The notes: a model not told the origin generated them from the sequence alone. A DNA stretch of 64,000 nt from Bifidobacterium breve (GCA_945862045.1 CAMAWR010000009.1:1-64000); one strand, 5' to 3'; shown: positions 41,838-56,535, numbered from the stretch's first letter. Made by a program: numbers and translations.

Positions 41838-41853
41838 ATGACAGCAGTGTCAT
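41838..41853. promoter_or_regulatory. Palindrome upstream of the whiB-like gene
   Basis: ATGACAGCAGTGTCAT: perfect 6-bp arms, 4-nt centre, 26 nt before the GTG start. It may be an operator for a dimeric regulator; its right arm overlaps the alternative ATG at 41853. Confidence 0.4.
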
Positions 41854-41899
41854 TATGGCAGATGCGGGGTTCCGACGCAAATCGATGCTCTCCCAGAAC

Positions 41900-43918
41900 T
41901 CAACTTGCGCGACGACGTCCGCTGCTGGTACGCAGTGACCGTTTGTGCTCGAGGAAGTCCACCAGCAGATATTCACCCAGGGTCTCGGGGGTCGTAAAGA
42001 ACGCCCGACCCTTGTTGATTTCGGTGAGTTGCTCGATGAAACTACGTAGTGCACCCGTTGCATCGAGCATGAACGTGTTGATGCGAATGTCGTCGCGTGT
42101 GCAACGAACCACTTCCCGCAAGGTGGCCTCGATGGTGGCATGTGCGGGTGGGTAGCTGAAGAACACCTCGCCATCGGGGCGGATATGCGCCGTCGGTTCG
42201 CCATCGGTAATCATGATGATCTGCTTGGTGCCCGTCTGGCGGGCCAACATTCGGCGTGCCAAGGCAAAGCCATGTTGCATGTTCGTGCCGTAGACGAAGT
42301 CCCACGAGACCTCGGGGAGGTTCTCGTGACGCAGCTCGCGGGCAGTTTCACTGAACCCGACAAGGCCAAGGTAATCACGCGGAAACTGCGAGGTAATGAG
42401 TGAATGCAACGCCATTGCCACCTTTTTGGCAGGCAAGAAGTTGTCCCGCATCGGCATCGACAGGGAAAGGTCGACCATCAACACGGTTGACGACCGGGTC
42501 AGTTGTTCAGTTTGGTCAATTTCAAAGTCGTCGGGCGACAACCGCAGCGGCAGACCACCGCCTTGTCGACGCAGGGCGTTGCGCAGGGTCTGTTGCAGGT
42601 CAAGATGGAACGGATTGCCGTACTCATAGGGCTTGGTTTCGTGGGCCCGTTCGTGTCCGGTGCCGATTCGTTCAATGCGATGCTGACCGAGGGCGTCGCG
42701 CTCGAGCCGCCCGAAGAGGTCTTGGAGCGCCTGCTTGCCGATACTGCGAAGGCCACGTGGCGTGAGTTCAAGTCGACCTTCTTTTTGATCGATGAGGCCC
42801 GCTTGACGCAGAGTTTCGGTGAGACGTGCGAGGCGATCAAGTGATTCAGCAGATACATCGCCGAGCAGTCGCCGCACGGCATCAAGATCGACTTCTTGCA
42901 GTGCCGCTGGTGATGTGGCGTTCATCAAGAATTGCTCCAAGGCGTCGAGGTCGCCCAGTTCTTGCATGCTGCGTAGCGCCTCACCGAATGGCATCGGCTG
43001 GTCGCCATTCAACTCTTGTGAGTCATTCCATCCCATGTTCGGGAACATCTGTTGCATGTTGCCACTGAGTCTTTGCATCTGCCCGCGTAGGTCGCTGTCG
43101 CCCAGCATCTGGTCCATGAGTTCTTGCAGTTCGGCACGTTGTTCGGGCAACATCGAGTTGAGCACCGCCTGGGCTGCGGCCATTCGACGGGCGATGAGTT
43201 CGAGTAATTCATCGAGCGTCGCAGGGTTCTCCGGAAAAAAGTCACCGAAGTTTTTCATGAAATCCTCAAACTGCGGATCGTCGCCGCGTTGACGGCGCTC
43301 GAGCATGTCGTTGAGCGCGCTCATCATGTCTTTCATACGCGCCATGCTTTCGGGGGTCATACTCTCGACGGCGCTCGACACTTGTTCGAACTGCCGCTGC
43401 GACAAACGCTCGCGTAAGCGCTCGGTGAGTTGTTCGAATCGCTGCTGGGCATCGGGTGACTGAAAGTCGTAGTGCGTCAGTTCTTCGATCTTGCGTGAAA
43501 GATCATCGGGCAGCAGGTCGAGTCGCAGGCGACGTTCGAGTGCCGATTCGCGGGCCACTTCGGCACGGCGGGTATCGCCTGAGTTGTTGGCGGCACGCTC
43601 AGCTTGGTCGACGGCGAGACGCTCTTCGTCAACGATGTCGTTCAGTTCACTCGCAACATCGTCGAACTCATGACCGACATTGCCCCGTTCACGAATTTCG
43701 TCGCGTTTGGCACGCAGGCGCTCGAGTGTCTCACGCACGCCCTCAATATTGCGGCCGTTACGGTCGCGCATGCCCTGCTGCATGATTCGTCGCAGGGCGG
43801 CATTTGGGTCACCGTGATGAATGAGCTCATCGGTGATTTCGCTGAGAAGCGAGTCGGCATCCAGGTCAAAGCCTTGCTGTGTACCGTCCCAACGCGAATA
43901 TTGAAATCTCAGGCCCAC
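41900..43918 (-). CDS. VWA-domain protein, probable partner of the MoxR ATPase
   Basis: The 672-residue protein has a long helical, Gln/Met/Asp-rich N-terminal part (1-460), then a von Willebrand A domain with a metal site DLSLS at 483-487 and ITDGEP. It resembles the VWA partners of MoxR/RavA-type AAA+ proteins (CoxE/ViaA/YehP class). It ends RTSSGRRRAS. The GTG start is set by TACGGT 6 nt upstream. A nucleotide cyclase lies divergently 26 nt away and the MoxR gene just beyond it. Confidence 0.88.
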   Translation of the reverse strand: MGLRFQYSRWDGTQQGFDLDADSLLSEITDELIHHGDPNAALRRIMQQGMRDRNGRNIEGVRETLERLRAKRDEIRERGNVGHEFDDVASELNDIVDEERLAVDQAERAANNSGDTRRAEVARESALERRLRLDLLPDDLSRKIEELTHYDFQSPDAQQRFEQLTERLRERLSQRQFEQVSSAVESMTPESMARMKDMMSALNDMLERRQRGDDPQFEDFMKNFGDFFPENPATLDELLELIARRMAAAQAVLNSMLPEQRAELQELMDQMLGDSDLRGQMQRLSGNMQQMFPNMGWNDSQELNGDQPMPFGEALRSMQELGDLDALEQFLMNATSPAALQEVDLDAVRRLLGDVSAESLDRLARLTETLRQAGLIDQKEGRLELTPRGLRSIGKQALQDLFGRLERDALGQHRIERIGTGHERAHETKPYEYGNPFHLDLQQTLRNALRRQGGGLPLRLSPDDFEIDQTEQLTRSSTVLMVDLSLSMPMRDNFLPAKKVAMALHSLITSQFPRDYLGLVGFSETARELRHENLPEVSWDFVYGTNMQHGFALARRMLARQTGTKQIIMITDGEPTAHIRPDGEVFFSYPPAHATIEATLREVVRCTRDDIRINTFMLDATGALRSFIEQLTEINKGRAFFTTPETLGEYLLVDFLEHKRSLRTSSGRRRAS

Positions 43919-43924
43919 GTGAGC

Positions 43925-43930
43925 ACCGTA
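43925..43930 (-). promoter_or_regulatory. -10 box of the VWA gene (leaderless)
   Basis: TACGGT, 6 nt before the GTG at 43918; overlaps by two bases a plus-strand TAGCAT (43929-43934) that could serve the cyclase gene. Confidence 0.55.
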
Positions 43931-43944
43931 GCATTAGGGACACA

Positions 43945-44496
43945 ATGCGTTACCCACGCACCATCATTTTCGTTGATCTATCTGGTTTCACCTCGTTCAT
44001 TCAGCGCACGGACGACGAACAAGCCAAGTCGATGTTGAAGGATTTTCGGGAAGTTTCCCGTGATCTCGCCTCCGAAGTCGGGGTGCGAATCGACAAGTTT
44101 CTCGGGGACGGCTTCATGGCGATTGCCCTCGACCAGAACGCTGGCATCATTTTTAGCCTCGAACTGCAGCGTCGGTTTGCCGAACGCCTCGGCGAGTTGC
44201 AACTACGCATCGGTATAACATCCGGGGACATTATCTTGTTCGAGGGCGAGGACTACATCGGTGATGCACCGAACATGGCGTCACGTTTGTGTGACGAGGC
44301 CGCCAAGTACGGCGTTCTCATTCCCACCGAGCAAGCCCGCTTTCTTCCCGAAGGAATTACGAGTGAACCCATCGGCTACTTGTCCCTGCGTGGTTTTGAA
44401 CAACCAATTCATGCATCACGACTCGTTGGCATTGCTCCGACGATCTTTCGTAACGACACGAGTGAGAACTGGACGCGGGTACCGTTCGCAGTCTGA
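43945..44496 (+). CDS. Class III adenylate/guanylate cyclase, single catalytic domain
   Basis: In 183 residues: metal-binding Asp in IIFVDLSGFTSF and a second in KFLGDGFMA, with the transition-state Asn and Arg in DAPNMASRL, so it appears catalytically complete. No regulatory or membrane domain. The Lys in DKFLGDGF fits ATP use (cAMP product), not proven. The ATG at 43945 is 10 nt after TAGCAT. It lies between the VWA and MoxR genes, on the opposite strand from both. Confidence 0.88.
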   Translation: MRYPRTIIFVDLSGFTSFIQRTDDEQAKSMLKDFREVSRDLASEVGVRIDKFLGDGFMAIALDQNAGIIFSLELQRRFAERLGELQLRIGITSGDIILFEGEDYIGDAPNMASRLCDEAAKYGVLIPTEQARFLPEGITSEPIGYLSLRGFEQPIHASRLVGIAPTIFRNDTSENWTRVPFAV

Positions 44497-44525
44497 ATTT
44501 GCCTTGCCTGAGGCGTTTTGCCGTC

Positions 44526-45941
44526 TTACACGGTGGTGGAACGGGAACGATATACCGCACGTCCGCCTGATGCATCCTTGTTGAGACGCTTGGCAAGATG
44601 CAGACCTTCCAGCACGAACTCAACTGCACTAGCGACTGCTGCTGGCGACTCGTCACCATCGGCCAACGACATCGCTAGTTTCTGTAATTCGGGCATCTGT
44701 TCGGCAAAAGCAAAGAGTTCAGCCGACGTCACATCTTCACCGGTGCTCACGACCGTTCCGGCCTCAAATGCAACAACGAGTTCCTTGGTTTTGTCCCCTG
44801 ACACACGACGCTTGTACACCTGCAGCACTGCACTACGCAATATCTGTTCAAAGACCGCGCCTTCACGCCCATCTTCGACACTTTCAATTTCAATCTTGCC
44901 GGCGGTTGATGCCACGAGAGCATCGAGGTCGCTCACCCGTGGCGCAACGATCGTCTCGCCGGCCCGCAATCCGCGGCGTACGGCATTGGCGGCCAGTAGC
45001 TCGTGGTTGCTTACCGACACTCGCACGCTCACACCGCTGCGCTGGCTGACGTTTGCATTTGCACGCGCGAGATGACTGATCTCTGCAACGATTTCTGCCA
45101 TAAACGTCGGATATCGCACCTGCACATCGCCGATGGTGGCTGGTCGTGCTTCTTGCTGCACGATCTGCATCTCGGTTGCGACATCCAACGGGTAATGCGT
45201 GCGAATCTGACTGCCGAACCGATCTTTCAACGGCGTGATGATGCGACCACGATTGGTGTAATCCTCTGGGTTCGCCGAGGCGACCAGCAACACATCCAGC
45301 GGGAGGCGAATCTTGTACCCACGAACCTGCACGTCGCGCTCCTCCATCACATTGAGCAAGCCAACCTGAATTCGCTCGGAGAGGTCTGGCAATTCATTGA
45401 TCGCAAAAATGCCGCGATTTGTGCGTGGCACCAGCCCGTAGTGCAGGGTGAGCTCGTCGCTGAGGTAGCGACCCTCGGCCACCTTGATCGGGTCGACTTC
45501 ACCGATGAGGTCGGCGATCGATGTATCGGGTGTCGCAAGTTTCTCGCCATATCGGTCGTCGCGATGCACCCAGTCGATTGGTGTGTCGTCACCGTGTTCG
45601 CGCACCAGATCACGCGCATGCCGTGACACAGGGTGATATGGATCGTCGTTGATCTCGCTGCCGGCGACGATTGGCATCCATTCGTCGAGCAGCCCGGTAA
45701 GTGATCGGATGATGCGGGTCTTGCCCTGGCCGCGTTCACCGAGGAACACGATGTCATGTCCAGCCAGGAGCGCGTTTTGTACCTGTGGTAACACCGTGTC
45801 GTCGTAGCCGAGGATGCTCGCAATGAGCGGCTCACCCGAGCGAATGCGCTGCACGGTATTGCTGCGTATTTCTTCTTTAATCGAGCGCGATATCCATCCC
45901 GATGACTGCAATTGTCCAAAAGTGGTGATCGTGGGTTTCAT
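44526..45941 (-). CDS. MoxR-type AAA+ ATPase
   Basis: The 471-residue protein has Walker A GERGQGKT (68-75), a Walker B-like GIFAINELPDL, sensor VASANPEDYTNRGRIITPLKDRFG, and a helical C-terminal extension. MoxR ATPases work with VWA proteins to insert metals or remodel complexes. The VWA gene is the next minus-strand gene, separated only by the divergent cyclase. The ATG at 45941 follows TACGGT by 8 nt. Confidence 0.92.
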   Translation of the reverse strand: MKPTITTFGQLQSSGWISRSIKEEIRSNTVQRIRSGEPLIASILGYDDTVLPQVQNALLAGHDIVFLGERGQGKTRIIRSLTGLLDEWMPIVAGSEINDDPYHPVSRHARDLVREHGDDTPIDWVHRDDRYGEKLATPDTSIADLIGEVDPIKVAEGRYLSDELTLHYGLVPRTNRGIFAINELPDLSERIQVGLLNVMEERDVQVRGYKIRLPLDVLLVASANPEDYTNRGRIITPLKDRFGSQIRTHYPLDVATEMQIVQQEARPATIGDVQVRYPTFMAEIVAEISHLARANANVSQRSGVSVRVSVSNHELLAANAVRRGLRAGETIVAPRVSDLDALVASTAGKIEIESVEDGREGAVFEQILRSAVLQVYKRRVSGDKTKELVVAFEAGTVVSTGEDVTSAELFAFAEQMPELQKLAMSLADGDESPAAVASAVEFVLEGLHLAKRLNKDASGGRAVYRSRSTTV

Positions 45942-45949
45942 TGACCCAT

Positions 45950-45955
45950 ACCGTA
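45950..45955 (-). promoter_or_regulatory. -10 box of the MoxR gene
   Basis: TACGGT, 8 nt before the ATG at 45941; identical to the VWA gene box. Confidence 0.5.
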
Positions 45956-46014
45956 GACGCTGCGGTGATGTGTTGTGGGGTCGTGCCCACAACGAGGCGA
46001 TATACGGCGATTAT

Positions 46015-51303
<5,289 letters not shown>

Positions 51304-51311
51304 CTAACGGC

Positions 51312-51317
51312 AGGTTA
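51312..51317 (-). promoter_or_regulatory. -10 box of the protease gene
   Basis: TAACCT, 8 nt before the GTG at 51303. Confidence 0.5.
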
Positions 51318-51378
51318 TCTCCAAGCTGTAGCACGATTATTCGTGCGCTCCGAGCAAACGTCCTCATCCACCACCACC

Positions 51379-51384
51379 TACCGT
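51379..51384 (+). promoter_or_regulatory. -10 box of the SDR gene
   Basis: TACCGT, 7 nt before the ATG at 51392. The intervening GGAGG would be a ribosome-binding site only if transcription started further upstream. Confidence 0.45.
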
Positions 51385-51391
51385 GGAGGCG

Positions 51392-52276
51392 ATGAGCACA
51401 CCGAATGCGGTCGTTACCGGCGTCAACTCGGGCATCGGTCGGGCGACCACACTGGCCTTCGCGCAGGCGGGCTACCGCGTTTTCGGCACGGTTCGTGGGC
51501 TGGCCAAAGCCGACAAACTGCTCGCCAAAGCGGTCAGCATCAATGTCGCCGACCGCATCCATTTGGTGGAAATGGACGTTGCCGACTCCGCCTCGGTGAC
51601 GGAGGGCTTTGCCCAAATTTACGCAGCCACCGACGAAGTCGATGTGCTGGTGAACAATGCCGGCGTCGGCGGCAATGCCGTGACCGAAGAATGCCCAATC
51701 GACACCTACACCGAGGTGTTCAACATCAACCACAACGGCTCGGTGCGCTGCATCCAAGCGGTGCTCCCACAGATGCGCAAACGCGGCAGTGGCGCAATCG
51801 TCAATGTGTCGTCGGTGGTCGGCAAAATCACCGCCATCGCCCAATCGCCGTACTACGTGTCGAAGTGGGCGGTCGAAGGCATGAGCGAAGGTCTCGCCCA
51901 CGAAGTGGCACCGTTCGGAATTCGCGTCGCCATCGTTGAACCAGGCATCACACGAAGTTCTATCTTCGCCAAAAATATCGATGCCCCGAATCAAACAGGT
52001 GCCTACGATGCGCACTACCGACGACTATTTGCTTTCTACGCGGCTGGCATCACCAATGCCACGCCCGCCGAAGAGGCCGCCGCCACGATTTTCGAAGCAG
52101 CCACTACATCCACACCGCGCCTCCGCTGGCATTGTTCCTGGGGTGCAGCCGAATTGCTGGCAGCGCGCGCAGAAATGAGCGACGAAGAGTGGGTGTCGTT
52201 CGGTCGCCATCTCGACGATGAGGCGTACTACGACGAGTTTGCGACTCGCTTCAATCTCGATATTCGACCCCAGTAG
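51392..52276 (+). CDS. Short-chain dehydrogenase/reductase
   Basis: The 294-residue classical SDR has cofactor loop TGVNSGIGRATTLAF, NNAGVGG, catalytic Ser in NVSSVVGK and YYVSK. Substrate unknown. The long C-terminal part (after 190) is typical of classical SDRs acting on bulky alcohols or ketones. Its TAG stop is the start of the next gene's -10 box, so the ABC exporter genes can be transcribed on their own. Confidence 0.92.
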   Translation: MSTPNAVVTGVNSGIGRATTLAFAQAGYRVFGTVRGLAKADKLLAKAVSINVADRIHLVEMDVADSASVTEGFAQIYAATDEVDVLVNNAGVGGNAVTEECPIDTYTEVFNINHNGSVRCIQAVLPQMRKRGSGAIVNVSSVVGKITAIAQSPYYVSKWAVEGMSEGLAHEVAPFGIRVAIVEPGITRSSIFAKNIDAPNQTGAYDAHYRRLFAFYAAGITNATPAEEAAATIFEAATTSTPRLRWHCSWGAAELLAARAEMSDEEWVSFGRHLDDEAYYDEFATRFNLDIRPQ

Positions 52277-52279
52277 ATT
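52274..52279 (+). promoter_or_regulatory. -10 box of the ABC exporter operon, overlapping the SDR stop codon
   Basis: TAGATT, 6 nt before the GTG at 52286; TAG is the SDR stop. Confidence 0.55.
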
Positions 52280-52285
52280 TTACGG

Positions 52286-53053
52286 GTGAGTATCTTTCCC
52301 CCGACCGCTGCTGAGACCACCACAGCTGGCACCATCGCAGCACATGCCGTATCGGCGAGCAAAATTTACGTCACCGGCGACAGTGAGGTGCACGCGCTTG
52401 ACGGCGTCGACGTCAGTTTCGAAAAGGGTAAGTTCACCGCCATCATGGGCCCCAGCGGTTCGGGTAAATCCACACTCATGCACTGTGTGGCTGGTCTCGA
52501 CTCACTCACAACGGGAAGTGTGTTCATTAGCGATATTGATCTTTCGCTGCTCAACGACAAACAACTCACCGAGTTGCGCCGTGAAAAAGTCGGCTTCATC
52601 TTTCAGGCGTTCAACCTGATTCCAACCCTGAGTGCCGAGGAAAACATCTTGCTGCCACTCAGTCTCGGGCGGCGCAAAGGTGATGCAGTCTGGATCGATC
52701 GAGTGATTGACACCATTTCGCTTCGTGATCGGCTCAACCATCGACCAAGTGAATTATCGGGCGGCCAGCAACAGCGTGTGGCCATTGCCCGGGCGTTGGC
52801 CAGCCAGCCAGCCATCATTTTTGCCGACGAGCCAACCGGCAATCTCGACTCAAAGACGGGTTCAGAAGTGCTCACGTTCATGCGCCAGGCGGTTACCGAT
52901 CTCGGGCAAACCATCGTGATGGTCACCCACGATGCAGTCGCCGCCAGTTACGCCGATCGCATCGTATTTCTGGCCGACGGCAAGATTGCCGGCGAAATGT
53001 TCGCCCCAACTGCCCAAAAGGTGCTCGACTATCTGAAGCATCTCGGCGAGTAA
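52286..53053 (+). CDS. ABC transporter ATPase (MacB/LolD type)
   Basis: 255 residues: Walker A GPSGSGKST (55-63), signature LSGGQQQR, Walker B with IIFADEPTGNLD, and H-loop MVTHD. The LolD/MacB-like sequence plus the FtsX-type permease 5 nt downstream indicates an exporter or mechanotransmission complex acting on the outer face of the membrane, not a nutrient importer. Confidence 0.95.
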   Translation: MSIFPPTAAETTTAGTIAAHAVSASKIYVTGDSEVHALDGVDVSFEKGKFTAIMGPSGSGKSTLMHCVAGLDSLTTGSVFISDIDLSLLNDKQLTELRREKVGFIFQAFNLIPTLSAEENILLPLSLGRRKGDAVWIDRVIDTISLRDRLNHRPSELSGGQQQRVAIARALASQPAIIFADEPTGNLDSKTGSEVLTFMRQAVTDLGQTIVMVTHDAVAASYADRIVFLADGKIAGEMFAPTAQKVLDYLKHLGE

Positions 53054-53058
53054 CCCCG

Positions 53059-55641
53059 GTGTTTCGTCTTGCCGTCAAAATGACGGTGGCCCGCACGGGT
53101 CGCCTCATTCTCACATCGCTTGCCGTCATTCTTGGCACGGCATTTTTGTCAGGCACGTTCGTCTTTCGTGACACGATCAACCAAACCTTCGATCGGTTGT
53201 TCGCCGACGTATTCCGTGATGTCAATGCCTACGTGCGCTCAACGACGTTCCTTGAGCTCGACTTCGGTGGTGAGCAACGCGCTGCAACACCAATATCGCT
53301 GCTCTCTGTCGTACGTAGCGTTGAGGGCGTTACCTCGGCAACTGGTGACATTCAGGCTTTCGCCCGGGTCATCGGCAAAGATGGCGAACCGCTCGGCAGT
53401 GAGGGCAATGGTCCGCCAACTTTTGGCAGCATCGCATCCGCAGATTCAGTTGGGCTGTGGTCGGTTTCTGAGGGCCGACTGCCGATCGGACCAACCGAAC
53501 TTATTCTTGATCAAGCCACTGCCACCAACGGCAAGTTCGTCGTCGGCGACACCGTTCGTGTGGTGGCAGTGCGTGGTTCCCGTGAATTCACGATGGTTGG
53601 TATTGCCAATTATGGCGATATTTCATCGCCAGGCGGCGCAACATTTGCGTTGTTCGACCAACCAACCGCATCTGAGTTCCTGCTTCAACCGGGTTTTGTC
53701 GACGCAATCTTGGTCGAAGGTGACGACTCCGTCAGCGACGAACAACTGACCCAACGCATCGATGCCGCGCTAGCTGACGACCTGAAATTGGAGACTCTGA
53801 CTGGCGCCGAAATTACCGCCGAAGTACAGGGGCAAATCAAGAATGTGCTCAGTATTTTTTCGACATTCCTCATCGTGTTTTCTTACATAGCGCTTGGTAT
53901 CGGTGCGTTCGTCATCTACAACGTGTTCTCCATTACTGCCGCCCAACGGATGCGTGAAAATGCCCTGTTGCGCGCCATCGGCGCAAGTCGTCGGCAAGTG
54001 TCACGAGTGCTGCTCATCGAGTCAACGGCAATGGGGGTAGTGGGCTCACTCATCGGTTTTGGTGTGGGCATCCTGCTTTCGCAACTGTTGAGTGCGCTCC
54101 TGAAAGCCACTGGCTTTGCTGTGCCATCACGCGGTTTGGCGATCAGCATGTCGGCCTTCGTCAACACGTTCGTTGCCGGTGTGCTGGTGACGATTCTGGC
54201 GGCGTGGCTACCGGCACGCCGTGCCGGTCGTGTGCCACCACTTGCTGCCCTGCGTGACACCGCGCTGGACACCGCCGGAAACTTGACTCGCCGAATCATC
54301 ATCGGCCTTACAATCATGGCGCTCGGCGGTGTCGGGTTGGTATCAGGCATGCGTGACGCGCCGATTCAGGTTTTGGGTTTGGGTGTCCTCGGTATGTTCA
54401 CCGGCATTCTCGTGCTGGGCCCCGCAATCGCACGGCCTGTCGCACTCACGCTCGGCATTCCCATCGCAAAATTACGCGGACCAAGTGGTGTGATGGCCCG
54501 CCAAAACGCTGCCCGCAACCCGAAGCGCACATCACGAACCGCGGCGCCCGTGTTGCTAGGCGTCGCGCTGGTCACGGCATTCACTGCACTAGCGGCGAGC
54601 ATTCGCTCAGAAATTCGTGACACCTTCGGAAATGCTTTTTCTGGTGACATCGCACTCACTGTTGATGCACGCGGCTTTGGTGGTATCCCACTCAGCATCA
54701 CCGATCAAATCGCTGACCTTGATGGTGTCGCACAAGTGACCGGTGTCGGTTTCACCAGCGTGCGACTGAGCGACCCGAATGAACCACCAGCCCTCACCCA
54801 AGCAGGCGCCGGTCAACGGGGGGTGTTCGTGCAAACCATCAACCCCGCCACGATCACCGGCCTGTTCGATCTCGGTGTCACCGAGGGCGACCTGACGTCG
54901 CTCGGCAAAGACGGCATCTTCGTGGCTGCCGATCGTGCCACCGAAAAAGGTTGGGGCATCGGAACCCGACTGCAGGTCACCCGTATCGACGGTGCGGTCA
55001 TCGATGCCGAAATTCGGGGATTCGTATCCGGCGAGACCAGTTTCGCGAATTACGTGGCCAGTCGAGAAATGTTTGCCGATACCCCGTCGCCCATCTTCGA
55101 TGCCTTCGTCTATATCAAGGTTGCCGAAGGCTCGGCAGTGGACGAAGTGCAGACAAGGATTGCTGCAATCACCAGCGACGTCGGTATCGGCACATTGCTG
55201 AGCAAGGAGCAATTCATCGACGAACAAGCTGCCCAGATCAACCAAATTCTGGCGCTGATTTATGGGATGCTGGCTTTGTCGATCATCATTGCAATCGTCG
55301 GCATTGTTATAACACTGTTGCTTTCGGTATTTGAGCGTCGACGCGAAATTGGTTTGCTACGTGCCGTGGGCATGTCAAAATCTCAGGTTCGTACCACCGT
55401 GCGCTGGGAAAGCGTCATCACCTCACTGCTCGGCGCAGTATCAGGTGTGGTGCTGGGTGTGGTGATGGGCTTCGTCGTGGTGGCCGCTCTTGACGACGAA
55501 GGCAACATCGCGTTCAAGGTTCCGATCAACGAAACTCTTTCAATCGTGCTCATTGCCTTCGTCCTCGGTGTGATTGCCGCAATTTACCCGGCGTGGCGCG
55601 CGACGCGGGTCAACATCGTCGAAGCGATTGCCACCACCTAA
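53059..55641 (+). CDS. ABC transporter permease with two FtsX domains
   Basis: 860 residues: one N-terminal membrane helix (about 17-36), a large extracytoplasmic domain, three helices (about 280-400), a second N-terminal-like helix region, another external domain (about 520-700) and three C-terminal helices. Motifs ENALLRAIGASRRQV and REIGLLRAVGMSKSQV mark each FtsX domain. This fused double-FtsX form is common in actinobacteria. Substrate unknown; lipids, lipoproteins or peptides are typical. Its stop overlaps that of the nei gene. Confidence 0.93.
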   Translation: MFRLAVKMTVARTGRLILTSLAVILGTAFLSGTFVFRDTINQTFDRLFADVFRDVNAYVRSTTFLELDFGGEQRAATPISLLSVVRSVEGVTSATGDIQAFARVIGKDGEPLGSEGNGPPTFGSIASADSVGLWSVSEGRLPIGPTELILDQATATNGKFVVGDTVRVVAVRGSREFTMVGIANYGDISSPGGATFALFDQPTASEFLLQPGFVDAILVEGDDSVSDEQLTQRIDAALADDLKLETLTGAEITAEVQGQIKNVLSIFSTFLIVFSYIALGIGAFVIYNVFSITAAQRMRENALLRAIGASRRQVSRVLLIESTAMGVVGSLIGFGVGILLSQLLSALLKATGFAVPSRGLAISMSAFVNTFVAGVLVTILAAWLPARRAGRVPPLAALRDTALDTAGNLTRRIIIGLTIMALGGVGLVSGMRDAPIQVLGLGVLGMFTGILVLGPAIARPVALTLGIPIAKLRGPSGVMARQNAARNPKRTSRTAAPVLLGVALVTAFTALAASIRSEIRDTFGNAFSGDIALTVDARGFGGIPLSITDQIADLDGVAQVTGVGFTSVRLSDPNEPPALTQAGAGQRGVFVQTINPATITGLFDLGVTEGDLTSLGKDGIFVAADRATEKGWGIGTRLQVTRIDGAVIDAEIRGFVSGETSFANYVASREMFADTPSPIFDAFVYIKVAEGSAVDEVQTRIAAITSDVGIGTLLSKEQFIDEQAAQINQILALIYGMLALSIIIAIVGIVITLLLSVFERRREIGLLRAVGMSKSQVRTTVRWESVITSLLGAVSGVVLGVVMGFVVVAALDDEGNIAFKVPINETLSIVLIAFVLGVIAAIYPAWRATRVNIVEAIATT

Positions 55642-56522
55642 CGCTCATCCAATGGTTTAGAAAATATGAGTGCTGCCGGATGCTGATCGGTCGGCGTGTC
55701 GTCAGCCAAGCGACGTGGCGCGGTGACGGCTGGGGTATGCACGGTCTGACAACCAGCGCACCAATACAACACGCGGTTCGCTTCACCATGATGGGTCACA
55801 CGGACGATGTCACCACAACGGCTGCACTTCTTGCCTTGACGGCCGTACACCGCCAAACCACCATCCACTGACGGTGCAGTGATGCGTTCGACGCGTTGCA
55901 GGTTGGAACGCAACATTTCGTGGGCGAGTTGTACGACTTCGCGACATTCATCGATTGCCAAATCGCTGACTCGCGCCCACGGGTTGAGTTCGCAAGCCCA
56001 CAACAGTTCACAGCGGTACACGTTGCCAACCCCGCACATCACGCGTTGATCAAGCAGCACTTCGGCAATGGTCGTCTCGATTGGTTCGTACACCTGCATT
56101 CGTCGGACACATTCTTCGATATCTGGTGCTTCATTGCACAAGTCGGGGCCCAGCCGACCAAGGATTGGGTGACGGCCACGGTCAAAATCGCGATACACCT
56201 CCACGATGGGCGCCGAGAAACACACTGCCACCCAATCAGCGACGCCAATCACCACTCGCGCACGGTGCGGTGGCTTGCGCCAACGTTCGCCGATCCGATA
56301 CATGTGCCACGAACCCGTCATGCGCATGTGCGTATGCAACACCACACCGTCATCCCACACGATTTCCAAATGTTTGCCACGACTACGAACCTCTTCGATG
56401 GTTTGACCGACTCGTGGCGTCACACCATCCAAACGGGCCGCTTCGAACCGCACCATTTTTTTACCGATGAGAGCGATGCGCAGGGCAGCGGCCGTGCGAT
56501 AGATCGTGTCGCCCTCTGGCAT
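55638..56522 (-). CDS. nei: Fpg/Nei-family DNA glycosylase (endonuclease VIII type)
   Basis: Removes oxidised bases and cuts at the abasic site. In 294 residues: N-terminal Pro2-Glu3 in MPEGDTIYRTA (Nei rather than Fpg pattern), H2TH region with LDQRVMCGVGNVYRCELLW, and a C-terminal zinc finger CSRCGD...YWCAGCQ. The ATG at 56522 is required because Pro2 must be exposed; a TACTCT box ends 7 nt before it. The open frame further upstream is not real. Confidence 0.94.
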   Translation of the reverse strand: MPEGDTIYRTAAALRIALIGKKMVRFEAARLDGVTPRVGQTIEEVRSRGKHLEIVWDDGVVLHTHMRMTGSWHMYRIGERWRKPPHRARVVIGVADWVAVCFSAPIVEVYRDFDRGRHPILGRLGPDLCNEAPDIEECVRRMQVYEPIETTIAEVLLDQRVMCGVGNVYRCELLWACELNPWARVSDLAIDECREVVQLAHEMLRSNLQRVERITAPSVDGGLAVYGRQGKKCSRCGDIVRVTHHGEANRVLYWCAGCQTVHTPAVTAPRRLADDTPTDQHPAALIFSKPLDER

Positions 56523-56529
56523 AGCAACG

Positions 56530-56535
56530 AGAGTA
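56530..56535 (-). promoter_or_regulatory. -10 box of nei (leaderless)
   Basis: TACTCT, 7 nt before the ATG at 56522. Confidence 0.55.

Noticed and set aside
44501-44520. Terminator after the cyclase gene
   Set aside because: Only a 4-bp stem (GCCT/AGGC) followed by four T; too weak to support.
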